NCBI GenBank assembly: GCA_025060505.1
Contig: JANXBU010000002.1
Span: 124,001-188,000, forward strand
Direction of reading: 5' to 3'
Origin: Candidatus Calescibacterium sp.
GTDB taxonomy: Bacteria; Calescibacteriota; Calescibacteriia; Calescibacteriales; Calescibacteriaceae
DNA: 64,000 bases
Made by a program: the position numbers and the translations under genes. A model generated the notes under the pieces. That model was given only the letters and a program-made list of their open reading frames with translations. It did not search any database and was not told where the DNA came from. Shown piece after piece: positions 15,906 to 25,068 of the stretch; within the stretch, counting starts at the first letter, position 1; each line of letters opens with the position of its first letter.

Positions 15906-16915
15906 GCCAAAAATGATTCAATTCTAGAAATTATCTCAGAAGGACTGATTTCTCTCATACATTCAACATTTCTTGGACACTTTGGTATTTCTGCAAAATA
16001 AGAACAAGGAGAACACCATGTATTTGTTCTTATTATTTTTGTTGTTTTGGAGTATGACCATTTTATATGGTTTGTTGGACCGAAAATAACAAAAGATGGT
16101 TTTCCTAAAAGCGCTGCGATATGGACTATTGCGTTGTCTACACCAACGACTACTCTTGCGGAATCTACTATTGAGAAAATATCATCTATACCAAGTTTCT
16201 TATCTCCTATAACAAAAGTTCTGTATTTTTTCGAAAGCGAATCTATCACTTGATTGATACCCCAGTAATGTTTTTCTATTTTCGTTGTGTATGGTGCAAA
16301 GACAATATCAAAGTTATGCTCGGTTTTCCTGACCTTACCCGAGAAATTCATATAGCTTTGAAAGAGATCATCTATCTTTATGTCTGAAAGTTTCTCTTCA
16401 TTCATAATCTTAACTGCTGACGCAAATAGCCTGAAAAATTCAAAAGCTTCAAATGAGAAATGAAAGTAATCAACTGAAAAGTCAAGTATATATTTTTTTG
16501 TTGAAAACCCAACAACGAAATTACCAAGTATCTTTCCGAAAAGCGCTGGAAGAGAAAAAAACTGTTCGGTATCTATAACCAAGTTATATTTCCCAAGATT
16601 TCTCAGAACAAAATACAAAAAAGAGGGAGAATCGTAGATAATGAATTTTTCTATTAGTTCTCCATAACAGAATTCAGCAAAATCTATGTTTCTCTTTTCT
16701 CCGAGAAAATGTATCTTTGCATCTTTAATTTTGTCTTTCAGCATCCTTATTGCGGGAGTAAGCAGAATCGCGTCTCCCGCTCCGCCCGGTCTGATCACCA
16801 GTATCAAAGGATTTTCAGAATGAATGTATCTTCTTTTTGACGAAAACAAGCGAAACAAAACTGGACGCAAAAGATTATCCAGATTTTTCAGAATGCGCTG
16901 AACGATCTGAGACAC
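15896..16915 (-). CDS. Glycosyltransferase family 9 (lipopolysaccharide heptosyltransferase type)
   Basis: 339 residues of GT-B fold. N-terminal LVIRPGGAGDAILLTPAIRM is the family start, and VVVGVDNAIVHIAALLGKPS followed by IFGPTNHIKW is the donor-binding region. The C-terminus carries four Cys in a WCSPCSYF...CPRNVECM arrangement, common in this family. It would add heptose or a similar sugar to the lipopolysaccharide core at the inner membrane. The start is GTG, with TATCTT six bases upstream and no ribosome site. It converges on the FtsB-like gene. Confidence 0.85.
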   Translation of the reverse strand: MSQIVQRILKNLDNLLRPVLFRLFSSKRRYIHSENPLILVIRPGGAGDAILLTPAIRMLKDKIKDAKIHFLGEKRNIDFAEFCYGELIEKFIIYDSPSFLYFVLRNLGKYNLVIDTEQFFSLPALFGKILGNFVVGFSTKKYILDFSVDYFHFSFEAFEFFRLFASAVKIMNEEKLSDIKIDDLFQSYMNFSGKVRKTEHNFDIVFAPYTTKIEKHYWGINQVIDSLSKKYRTFVIGDKKLGIDDIFSIVDSARVVVGVDNAIVHIAALLGKPSFVIFGPTNHIKWSYSKTTKIIRTNTWCSPCSYFAEIPKCPRNVECMREISPSEIISRIESFLAEV

Positions 16916-17023
16916 AGAATAAAGATAATCAAGATCGGGAAACAGAAAACAATAATAAAATTTTCTGAATGAACATCTGAAAATATCACAAAAGATACGG
17001 GTGTTTTCATAATTTCTTTCAAA

Positions 17024-18295
17024 ATGAGAGAGATAATTGCCGGAGTTTCAACATTTTCAACTCTGAGCTACATAATTTTTGTTCAACCAGCAATACTTTC
17101 TAAGGTAGGTGCGGATTTTTACACCGTAGTTTTTGCAACCTGCGTTTCATCAGCGATAGCCACTTTAATTCTCGGAGCAACAACAAATCTTCCTTTTGCA
17201 ATAGCTCCTGCAATGGGACACAATATATTCTTCGCATTCACAATATGTTCAGCCTTCGGCCTGACATTTTATCAAGGTATGTTTGTGAACTTTCTTTCAG
17301 CTCTAACATCTCTGTTGGTATCTCTGACCGGAGTTTTATGGATAACCATAGACAAAATGCCAAAATCAATAAAGATAGGAATAACAAGTGGAATAGGATT
17401 ACTTATAGGAATAGTCGGATTTCAGTGGGGAGGAATAATAGAGCAATCACCTGAAACGATAATCAAACTTGGTAATATAAAATCTGTACCCTTTCTTTCA
17501 ACATCTTTGGGTTTGATTGTATCTGCAGTACTCTATTCACTAAACATAAGGTTCTCAATAATCTTTGGAATATTGGTCTCCACTTTGGTGCTTCTGAATC
17601 AGGGCTATATAAAAATTCCAGAAAAAATATTTTCTATTCCTTCTCTTCCAGAAAGGATAATAAATGTTGATTTTTTTATACCAGAACATAAGATACTTGA
17701 TATAATTTCTGCCTTCTTAGTTCTTCTTATTCTTGACGTTTTTGACACAGCGGGAACACTGGTCGGACTTTTCACAGCAGCTGGAATAACTCCAGAGAAG
17801 AAAATAGTGAAAAAGTCATTTGTAGCAGATAGCCTTGGAGCAGTAGCTGGAACAGTTCTTGGAACAACTACCCTGACAACATACATAGAATCTGCGGTTG
17901 GAATAAAGTCTGGTGGTAGAACCAAAATAACAGCATTTACAATTTCCTTCCTTTTCATACTCTCTCTGTTTCTCCTTCCAATAATTCAAATAATCGGAGA
18001 AGGGATAAAATACGAAGGAAAAATCCTGCATCCGCAAATTGCTCCTGCTATGATATTTGTTGGATTCACAATTCTTTCGGTAATAAAAGATCTAGACTTT
18101 GACGATATAACCGAATCTTTTCCTGCAATCATAACTTTACTGATCATGGGATTTTCTTTATCTATAACAGATGGAATAGCTTTTGGTTTCATATCTTACA
18201 CCATACTGAAAATTTTTTCTGGAAGAGCAAAGGAACTGAATATGTTTGTTATAATAGTTTCGGCATTATTTCTTATCAAGATAATAATTGATTGA
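17024..18295 (+). CDS. Purine/xanthine permease, NCS2 (AzgA/PbuG) family
   Basis: 423 residues with 12-14 membrane helices. Family motifs include GVSTFSTLSYIIFVQP near the start, APAMGHNIFFAF (about 65-77), and the signature LDVFDTAGTLVGLFTAAG (about 240), followed by GTTTLTTYIESAVGIKSGGR. AzgA-type proteins import adenine, guanine or hypoxanthine with protons; the exact substrate is not readable. Isolated gene. A CATAAT ends ten bases before the ATG. Confidence 0.88.
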   Translation: MREIIAGVSTFSTLSYIIFVQPAILSKVGADFYTVVFATCVSSAIATLILGATTNLPFAIAPAMGHNIFFAFTICSAFGLTFYQGMFVNFLSALTSLLVSLTGVLWITIDKMPKSIKIGITSGIGLLIGIVGFQWGGIIEQSPETIIKLGNIKSVPFLSTSLGLIVSAVLYSLNIRFSIIFGILVSTLVLLNQGYIKIPEKIFSIPSLPERIINVDFFIPEHKILDIISAFLVLLILDVFDTAGTLVGLFTAAGITPEKKIVKKSFVADSLGAVAGTVLGTTTLTTYIESAVGIKSGGRTKITAFTISFLFILSLFLLPIIQIIGEGIKYEGKILHPQIAPAMIFVGFTILSVIKDLDFDDITESFPAIITLLIMGFSLSITDGIAFGFISYTILKIFSGRAKELNMFVIIVSALFLIKIIID

Positions 18296-18357
18296 ACACG
18301 AGAAATATTCAAAATTTTGATCATAGGAAGATTATCTACAATAAATCAGATTGAAAC

Positions 18358-18395
18358 ATCAAATATAAAATCATAAATCAAATATAAAATCATAA
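18358..18395. repeat. Perfect 19-base tandem duplication
   Basis: The unit ATCAAATATAAAATCATAA occupies 18358-18376 and again 18377-18395 without mismatch, in the gap between the permease and cobD/cbiB genes. Confidence 0.95.
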
Positions 18396-18433
18396 AATAG
18401 AAGTAAATCCAAAACGCATAAAAATAAACAAAA

Positions 18434-19405
18434 ATGGAATTTGAGAATCTAATTTCTTTTTTGAATTCGCATAAGGATTCAAGAGAAATTATTGTGCTGG
18501 TAATAGCTCTGGTTTTTGATATTTTTTTTGGAGAACCACCGAGCGTGGTTCATCCCGTTGTCATAACTGGCAAAGCAATTCAATGCTCTGAAAAGATTGG
18601 AGAAAAGTTAAGCTCAAGTTTCCTGAAAATATTGTTCGGATTTGCGCTTATAATTTTCGGAAGCTCCGTATTTTTCGGATTATATTTTGTAGGTAGAAAA
18701 ATCGTAAGTTTAGCTGATATATACATCTTTGAGCTAATCTTTGATGCTTTCTTTCTTAAAACAACCTTTGCGCTCAGATCTCTTGTAGAGCATTCTGGAT
18801 CTGTTATGAGGGAACTTAAAAAAGGAGATATTCAAAAAGCAAGATTAGAGGTTGCAAAAATTGTTGGGAGGAAAACTGAAAAATTGCAAAGACCACATAT
18901 AATTTCCGCATCTGTTGAAAGCGTTGCTGAAAACACTGTTGATAGCTTCTTCTCTCCGATTCTCTTTTTTCTTCTTTTTGGAATCTACGGAAGCATTTTT
19001 TACAGAGTGATAAATACACTTGACGCAATGGTCGGATACAAAAATGAAAAATACAAATACATAGGTTTGATTCCAGCAAAAACAGATGATCTGCTGAATT
19101 TCATACCAGCAAGGATAAGCATAATTTTTATATTTTTGGGAATACTTTTTATGAGACTTGACGCTAAAAGCTCTATATCTACACTTCTGAAATTTAAGAG
19201 AGCAACTCCGAGTCCAAACTCATATGTTCCAATCTGCATGTTCAGTGGAGCACTGAATGTAAGGCTTGAAAAAATTGGATTTTATTCCATTGGAGACTTT
19301 GCTCTTCCACAGTCTGAAGAAATAATTAGGAAATCAAATATCCTTGCTGTTGTTTCCTGTTTAATTTTTTATCTATTTGTGATATTTGTAGAGAAGGTTA
19401 TGTAA
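18434..19405 (+). CDS. cbiB: Adenosylcobinamide-phosphate synthase (CbiB/CobD)
   Basis: 323 residues, a multi-span membrane protein. Motifs of the family: FDIFFGEPPSVVHPVVITGK near residue 28, SASVESVAENTVDSFFSPI near 160, and the C-terminal TPSPNSYVPICMFSGALNVR near 260. It joins cobyric acid to aminopropanol (phosphate) in adenosylcobalamin synthesis. A lone gene: no other cobalamin gene and no B12 riboswitch were seen in the flanking 100-130 bases. Confidence 0.9.
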   Translation: MEFENLISFLNSHKDSREIIVLVIALVFDIFFGEPPSVVHPVVITGKAIQCSEKIGEKLSSSFLKILFGFALIIFGSSVFFGLYFVGRKIVSLADIYIFELIFDAFFLKTTFALRSLVEHSGSVMRELKKGDIQKARLEVAKIVGRKTEKLQRPHIISASVESVAENTVDSFFSPILFFLLFGIYGSIFYRVINTLDAMVGYKNEKYKYIGLIPAKTDDLLNFIPARISIIFIFLGILFMRLDAKSSISTLLKFKRATPSPNSYVPICMFSGALNVRLEKIGFYSIGDFALPQSEEIIRKSNILAVVSCLIFYLFVIFVEKVM

Positions 19406-19466
19406 TTCAAAATAAGCACTATAAATTACTATAAACGATAAAAATGATAAAAATAAAAAATCAATC

Positions 19467-19868
19467 TTGAGATTCAGAAAAAACAGATTGAGATTAACAA
19501 GAGATATTCAGAGAGTTCTTGAACAAGGTAAAACCAAAAAAGTCTCATTAGAAAAAAATGGAGCAGAGTTATTTATTCTAAAATATTATCCGTATCAACA
19601 TACCAGATTCACTGTAATAGTCTCAAAGAAGGTTGCCAAAAAGAGTGTTTGGAGAAACAGAATAAAACGCATAATCAGAGAAGCGATGAGACAACTTATA
19701 AAAGAGGGAAAATCTCCGAACTTTGATATTGTTATTCTGGTAAGACAAAATATCTACAGAATGAAATCTTACGAGTTAAAGGAGATTCTTGAAAAAGTTT
19801 TTGATAACATCAATTTTGCATCAAAAGAAAAAACATACGAAATGAACACAGAAGCAAAAGCTAAATAG
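19467..19868 (+). CDS. rnpA: Ribonuclease P protein component
   Basis: 133 residues. The RNR box SVWRNRIKRIIREAMRQL (about 62-79), the N-terminal RLTRDIQRVLEQGK and RFTVIVSKKVAKK match RnpA, the basic protein cofactor of RNase P. The start is a TTG. The usual upstream partner rpmH is missing: the 61-base gap to cbiB cannot hold it. There is no yidD or yidC downstream either. The 3' end overlaps the convergent acpS gene by eight bases. Confidence 0.9.
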   Translation: MRFRKNRLRLTRDIQRVLEQGKTKKVSLEKNGAELFILKYYPYQHTRFTVIVSKKVAKKSVWRNRIKRIIREAMRQLIKEGKSPNFDIVILVRQNIYRMKSYELKEILEKVFDNINFASKEKTYEMNTEAKAK

Positions 19869-20229
19869 CAATAGCAAAAGCTATACATATATCTGAATCA
19901 TGCGATATAGAAACTAAAACATTTTTTATTTCCCTTTGTAATGCAATGTGCAGCATTTTTCCATGAAGTTTCGCCACCGGATAAGGTAAATGTACAATTT
20001 CTATCTCCTTGAAGATTATGGAATTTCTGGTATGAAGGGTCTTGAAAACAGCTTCCTTTGCACAGAAGAGAGCAGAAAGTCTATCAAATAACGTTTCCCG
20101 CGATCGCATAACATAGTTTATTTCCTGATCTGTACAGATTCTATATAAAAATCTTTCACCATGATTAAGGTAGACACCTTTTATTCTTGATATTCTGAGA
20201 ATATCTACGCCAACTCCCTTTATATCCAT
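19861..20229 (-). CDS. acpS: Holo-[acyl-carrier-protein] synthase
   Basis: 122 residues from the ATG at 20229; the frame is open for 20 further codons upstream but those do not look like AcpS. Motifs: IKGVGVDILRISRI at the N-terminus (Mg-binding Asp), FDRLSALFCAKEAVFK (about 65-80) with the catalytic KEA..K, and the late VLVSISHDSDICIAFAI. It transfers phosphopantetheine from CoA to acyl carrier protein. A TAGAAT on the minus strand ends 11 bases before the start, giving a leader of about four bases. Confidence 0.9.
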   Translation of the reverse strand: MDIKGVGVDILRISRIKGVYLNHGERFLYRICTDQEINYVMRSRETLFDRLSALFCAKEAVFKTLHTRNSIIFKEIEIVHLPYPVAKLHGKMLHIALQREIKNVLVSISHDSDICIAFAIAI

Positions 20230-20319
20230 AATTGAAAGGTATTCTAAAATTGAAAAAAAACGAGAGATACAATTCAGTTCTAAAACCACAAAAATAAAAC
20301 AAAAACTTCAGTATAGTGT

Positions 20320-20325
20320 TATAAT
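20320..20325 (+). promoter_or_regulatory. -10 hexamer for a leaderless epimerase transcript
   Basis: A perfect TATAAT, seven bases before the ATG at 20333. No good -35 is seen 17 bases upstream. The expected start site coincides with the start codon. Confidence 0.6.
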
Positions 20326-20332
20326 AATATGT

Positions 20333-21334
20333 ATGAAATTCGAGCAGAGTATAGCGCTAACAGGAGTTAGAACATTTTTAGGAACTAACTTATGTATAAG
20401 ATTACAGAATATTCCGGGGATAAAGCTTACAGTGCTTGATAAACACAGGCCAAGTTTTTTGAAAGAAGATGTTAGATTTTACAGAATAGATCTAACAGAT
20501 CCAAAATCAGATCAGATGATCTATGATGCTCTTGAAAGAGAGAATGTTGATACATTCTTACATATGGCTTTTTTTGAGGGAAAAGTTCCTGCATCATCTT
20601 CTTACTGTCATGAAGTTCAAGCAATTGGAACGTGGTATGTTCTGAACGCTTGTGCGAAGAAAAAGGTAAAGAAATTTATCTTATCCTCAACCACAGAGGT
20701 TTATGGGGCACATCCGATGAATCCAAACTTGATAAAGGAAGATGCTCCTTTAAGACCTAATCCATCTTACAGATATATAAAAGATAGAGTGGAAGCAGAG
20801 GAACTGACAAAAAAATTTGCAAAGAAAATTCCTTCAACGAAAGTTCTGATTTTAAGAAAATGTCCGGTTCTTGGCGATAAAGTTAAGAACTTTATGACCT
20901 GGTACCTTTCTGGTGCTATCGTTTTTTCAGTACTTGGATTTGACCCTATGATGCAGTTTTTACACCAAGAAGATATAATAGATGCATATATGAGATTCAC
21001 AGTGGGACATGATGAAATACCCGGAGGAATATACAACATAGCCGGGAAAGGAGCATTACCCTTACTTTACATAACACGCCTTATGGGAAAAATTAACATA
21101 CCCATGTTTTACTCTTGGCTTTATGCTTTATGCATGATAATGAGATCTGCGGGAATTTCTCCATTCCCGCCACAGCATATAGACTACATAAGATACACAT
21201 TCGTTGCTGATGGAACAAAAGCAAAGGATCTGGCAGGATTTATACCGAAGTACTCATCAAGGGAAATAGTAGAAGAATTTGCAGGATATATAAAACTCAA
21301 AAAGTCTAAAATAAGATCAGCTCCTAAGTCTTGA
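20333..21334 (+). CDS. NAD-dependent epimerase/dehydratase (extended SDR family)
   Basis: 333 residues. The N-terminal nucleotide-binding loop is TGVRTFLG, a variant of TGxxGxxG. ILSSTTEVYGAHP gives the catalytic Ser/Thr, and SYRYIKDRVEAEEL gives the Y-x-x-x-K pair. Acidic and aromatic residues later fit sugar-nucleotide epimerases. The substrate is unknown; the N-terminal glycine pattern suggests NAD rather than NADP. It stands alone, so the pathway cannot be read from context. Confidence 0.8.
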   Translation: MKFEQSIALTGVRTFLGTNLCIRLQNIPGIKLTVLDKHRPSFLKEDVRFYRIDLTDPKSDQMIYDALERENVDTFLHMAFFEGKVPASSSYCHEVQAIGTWYVLNACAKKKVKKFILSSTTEVYGAHPMNPNLIKEDAPLRPNPSYRYIKDRVEAEELTKKFAKKIPSTKVLILRKCPVLGDKVKNFMTWYLSGAIVFSVLGFDPMMQFLHQEDIIDAYMRFTVGHDEIPGGIYNIAGKGALPLLYITRLMGKINIPMFYSWLYALCMIMRSAGISPFPPQHIDYIRYTFVADGTKAKDLAGFIPKYSSREIVEEFAGYIKLKKSKIRSAPKS

Positions 21335-21478
21335 ACCATGGATAGACTTTGTTCAAAAGACAATTTTTGTGGATACTAATTCAAACCAATACAACATTGT
21401 AAATAGAAAAATCACCTTGCCTCAAATGCGAAACCAAAAGTATGAATATCAACATAAAAAAACTATCTCAATCAAAAA

Positions 21479-22360
21479 TCATCTACGCAAAGATCTGAGC
21501 TTCCTCTCAAATTCCTTCAAAGTCCTTGACTTTACTACCTCACTCTTCAAAATCCTAAGCCTATTCACATCTTCTATCCCCTCTATCTCCTTCCTTATCA
21601 ATCCAGGTACCTTGCTAAACTTCGTTCGTATATCCAACAACAACGCCTCCCTCGTTCCCTCCTTTATACCCCTACGAGTACCTTCTTGTATCCACTTCTG
21701 TATTCCCTCCTGTTTCCCTTCCTGATACAACCACGTTTTCGTTATGTCTATCAATGCTTCTACCTCCTTCCTCAAATCTTCTCTTATATCTCTGAGCTCC
21801 GCAAATACCCCTAACCTATTTATATATTCTGAACAGATCATGCTTTCTTATCTCCCCTTTCTCAAAACTTTGCCTCTGAACTACCTTCCTTACAACCTAC
21901 GATATGTCCTGAGTCCTTCCAAGTATCCCAAGCAAATATACATCCGGATTATCTGATTCCAAAAATCTCTCAGATTCAACTTCCTTTAGATCTATTATCT
22001 CATCCTCATACACAATGTCCCATCTGCTCTCATCTCTATACGGTTGCTCATCCTAAGTTCTTCTTTACCCAAATATATTACGACCTGCTTCACTGGAAGA
22101 TTGTATCTTGAAATTATAACATATAAATACCTCAGCATCCTTTTTGGCATATCCGGATCATTCTTTGTCTGAAAATCTACATGTAAAATCAACTCCGTTC
22201 CATCTTTAAGTTTAACGATAGCCAAAAAGTCTGCAATAAGCTTACCGATCTGCATTTCAATAGAAATAGGTTTTATCTCAATAAATTCTTATCCGAGAAT
22301 TCTCAGGACTCCAATAGCTACTTTCTCAAAACTCTTTTTTACAGCAGAATCATACCTCAT
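21479..22360 (-). pseudogene. Decayed Rpn-type PD-(D/E)XK nuclease/transposase
   Basis: Reading back from an ATG at 22360, the N-terminus (MRYDSAVKKSFEKVAIGVL), catalytic region (LKDGTELILHVDFQTKNDPD, then RMLRYLYVIISRYNLPV and VIYLGKEELRM), acidic middle (YEDEIIDLKEVESERFLES) and coiled C-terminus (GKQEGIQKWIQEGTRRG) of one Rpn-family protein can be assembled. The frame is broken by a TAA at 22291-22289, a frameshift near 22010, a TAG at 21899-21897 and another frameshift near 21845. The family promotes recombination and is often scattered through thermophile genomes. No terminal repeats were seen. It is a dead copy. Confidence 0.8.
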
Positions 22361-22669
22361 CGTATTCAATTTGAAAATTCAGATGCAAATGATCGAAAAT
22401 CTGAAAATCATTGTTACAAAGTTTTGTCTATACTTCAATCACAGATTCTCGTCTTAAATTCTTTTTCAAGCGATGTTTTTATTCAGAGAAGTCATCTTGC
22501 AACAAATTATGCAGTTTCCTTTATTCTCCGTAGACTATGGTTTTCAATTTTTTGAGATTAATGAAAAATTGCAATTGAAAAGGCTACATCTGATAAATTT
22601 TTTATTCTTTCCCTTATTATTTTTGCGGTAAAAGTTGTATTAACTGTTTCATGAACTAACATTATATTG
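22361..22669. other. Intergenic region with no recognised feature
   Basis: About 310 A/T-rich bases between the decayed nuclease gene and the carbamoyltransferase. Nothing is seen apart from a CATTAT (22660-22665) that could be the -10 for the carbamoyltransferase gene, ending four bases before its ATG. Confidence 0.5.
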
Positions 22670-24535
22670 ATGAAGGTTTTGGGTATATCTGCCTACTATC
22701 ACGATAGTGCAGCTTGTCTTGTTGAAGATGCTGAGATAATCTCTGCATGCCAGGAAGAAAGGTTCACAAGAAAAAAGCATGACCCTCGTTTCCCAACAAG
22801 AGCTATAAAGTATTGTCTTGAAGATGCCAAGATAACCATCTCCGATTTAGATGCTGTTGTTTTTTATGAAAAACCATTTCTGAAGCTTGAGCGGATAATG
22901 GAAACATACTATAACTTTGTCCCAAAGGGTTTTGCACAATTCAAATCAGCTATATCGGCTCTTCTGTTTGATAAAAAGCTATCTGTAAAGGATTTGATTT
23001 TGAATGAGCTGAAAAGCTTGGCATTTGGTTCAGAAGATGGAAAAGGTAGAAGACAAGTTGTACCTCCGCTTTATTTTTCGGAACACCATCTTTCACATGC
23101 AGCAAGTGCTTTCTATCCTTCTCCGTTTTATGAAGCCGCAATACTTACGGTAGACGGAGTTGGAGAGTGGGCTACAGGTTCTCTTGGATACGGAAGAGAC
23201 AAAGAAATAAAAATCTTCAAGGAGCTCAATTTCCCGGACTCTGTTGGAATGCTTTACTCAGCTTTCACTTACTACTGTGGTTTTAAGGTCAACTCTGGTG
23301 AGTACAAGCTCATGGGGCTCGCACCGTATGGAAATCCAGATTCAGCAAGAAAGTACAAGAAGATCATTCTTGACAATCTTGTGGATATAAAAGATGATGG
23401 TTCAATACATCTGAACCAGGAATATTTTGACTACTGTGTAGGGCTGAAGATGGTGGATGAAAAAAAGTGGATCAAGCTTTTTGGTTTTCCTCCAAGAAAG
23501 CCTGAGACTTTGATAACGCAGGAGTATGCAGATCTTGCCCTGGCTATACAAGAGATCACGGAGGAGATAGTCACTCTTATGGCTCTTGAGCTAAAAAAGA
23601 TAACGGGTGCAAAGAATCTATGTATGGCTGGAGGTGTTGCTCTGAACTGCGTTGCGAACGGAAAGCTGCTTATCAAAAAGATATTTGATAATATCTGGAT
23701 CCAGCCTGCTGCAGGAGATGCAGGCGGAGCACTCGGCGCTGCTTTAGCTTTCTATTATGCGAACGAAGGAACAGAAAGAAAAATTTCAGAGTTTGATTCA
23801 ATGAAGGGAGCTTTCTTGGGACCGGCATTTTCAAGATATGATATTCTTGCGGTGATCTCAAAATACAAAGCGCCTTATAGAGAAATTCAAGATGAGGATG
23901 AGCTCTGTAGAATAACTGCTGAGCTTATTGCCAAAGGTTATATCGTTGGATGGTTTCAGGGAAGAATGGAGTGGGGACCTCGGGCTCTTGGAGCAAGAAG
24001 TATTTTGGCTGATCCAAGAAATCCAGAGATGCAGAAAAAACTCAATCTCAAAATAAAATTCAGAGAGGGTTTCAGACCGTTTGCACCTTCTGTTATTGCC
24101 GAGGATGTAAAAGAGTACTTTGAGTACGGCTTTGTTTCACCATATATGATACTTATAGATTATGTCCATCCGAAAAGAAGAAATCCTTTACCTGAGAACT
24201 GGCATAGTTTATCTATCTCAGAAAGACTGTATTACATAAGATCTGATATTCCGGCTGTAACTCATCTGGATTACTCTGCTCGCGTTCAAACTGTTCATAA
24301 GGAAACAAATCCGAGATACTGGAAGCTTATAAACGAGTTCAAAAAGCTAACAGGGTATGGTGTTGTTATAAATACGAGTTTTAATGTCAGAGGAGAGCCT
24401 ATTGTTTGTACCCCAGAAGATGCTTACAGATGCTTTATGAGAACAGATATAGATTTTCTTGTGATGGAGAACTTTATATTTGACAAAAAAGAACAACCAC
24501 CGTTCAAAGAGGACTTCAAATTTGAGCTTGATTGA
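22670..24535 (+). CDS. Carbamoyltransferase (NodU/CmcH family)
   Basis: 621 residues. The N-terminal Kae1-like domain has GISAYYHDSAACLVED, QEERFTRKKHD, EHHLSHAASAFYPSPF, LTVDGVGEW and AGGVALNCVANGKL, which bind ATP and metal. The C-terminal YrdC-like domain has GRMEWGPRALGARSILADPR, FRPFAPSVIAED and NTSFNVRGEPIVCTPEDAY. Members use carbamoyl phosphate to O-carbamoylate sugars or secondary metabolites. The acceptor is unknown; heptosyltransferase and epimerase genes within 7 kb make a surface sugar possible. Full length for the family. Confidence 0.88.
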   Translation: MKVLGISAYYHDSAACLVEDAEIISACQEERFTRKKHDPRFPTRAIKYCLEDAKITISDLDAVVFYEKPFLKLERIMETYYNFVPKGFAQFKSAISALLFDKKLSVKDLILNELKSLAFGSEDGKGRRQVVPPLYFSEHHLSHAASAFYPSPFYEAAILTVDGVGEWATGSLGYGRDKEIKIFKELNFPDSVGMLYSAFTYYCGFKVNSGEYKLMGLAPYGNPDSARKYKKIILDNLVDIKDDGSIHLNQEYFDYCVGLKMVDEKKWIKLFGFPPRKPETLITQEYADLALAIQEITEEIVTLMALELKKITGAKNLCMAGGVALNCVANGKLLIKKIFDNIWIQPAAGDAGGALGAALAFYYANEGTERKISEFDSMKGAFLGPAFSRYDILAVISKYKAPYREIQDEDELCRITAELIAKGYIVGWFQGRMEWGPRALGARSILADPRNPEMQKKLNLKIKFREGFRPFAPSVIAEDVKEYFEYGFVSPYMILIDYVHPKRRNPLPENWHSLSISERLYYIRSDIPAVTHLDYSARVQTVHKETNPRYWKLINEFKKLTGYGVVINTSFNVRGEPIVCTPEDAYRCFMRTDIDFLVMENFIFDKKEQPPFKEDFKFELD

Positions 24536-24582
24536 AACTGAAAATTTATTTTTGAAATTACAAAAACTTTTTTAAGGATTGC

Positions 24583-24588
24583 TATAAA
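24583..24588 (+). promoter_or_regulatory. -10-like hexamer before rpsS
   Basis: TATAAA ends eight bases before the ATG at 24597, with no Shine-Dalgarno between. It implies that this ribosomal protein gene has its own, nearly leaderless, transcript. Confidence 0.45.
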
Positions 24589-24596
24589 ACAAAAAT

Positions 24597-24902
24597 ATGC
24601 CAAGATCTTTGAAAAAGGGACCATTTATTGATGAGCATGTTTTAGATAAAGTAATGAATTTGAGACCGAAAGTTCTGAAAGGTGAAAAAGTCGTTCTGAA
24701 AACATATTCCAGAAGGTCTACCATAATTCCGGAAATGGTTGGCTTTACAATAGCAGTTCATAATGGGAAAACTTTTATACCGGTTTATATCACAGAAGAT
24801 ATGGTTGGACATAAGCTTGGCGAATTTGCTCCAACAAGAACTTTCAGAGGACACCCAGATAAGGCTGCAAAAGTTGAAATAAGAAAACCGGGACAGAAAT
24901 AG
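24597..24902 (+). CDS. rpsS: 30S ribosomal protein S19, outside the S10 operon
   Basis: 101 residues, full length. [19 protein letters not shown] at the N-terminus, [21 protein letters not shown] in the middle and [16 protein letters not shown] near the end are diagnostic of S19, which binds 16S rRNA in the head of the small subunit with S13. In nearly all bacteria it lies between rplB and rplV. Here a carbamoyltransferase gene is upstream and a transport-binding protein downstream. It may be the only copy, moved from the operon, or an extra one; this window cannot tell. Confidence 0.95.
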   Translation: MPRSLKKGPFIDEHVLDKVMNLRPKVLKGEKVVLKTYSRRSTIIPEMVGFTIAVHNGKTFIPVYITEDMVGHKLGEFAPTRTFRGHPDKAAKVEIRKPGQK

Positions 24903-25068
24903 AGCATTTGTAAAATTCTGAATTCAGTAAAATTTCAAAACATGAATCCTTCTGCAATACGAACTCCCAGATTTATTCCAAAAAACCGAATTCTGTGATT
25001 AAAAATTCATTATGAGGAGTGAATTTTCTGTTGATGATTCAGACTATATCGCAAATCAAAGCTGTGAG

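Noticed and set aside
18296..18433. Possible B12 riboswitch before cbiB
   Set aside because: The gap is A/T-rich, only 138 bases long, contains a tandem duplication and shows no B12-box-like conserved segment.
19406..19466. Possible rpmH (L34) upstream of rnpA
   Set aside because: Only 61 bases are available and no L34-like basic peptide is coded there.
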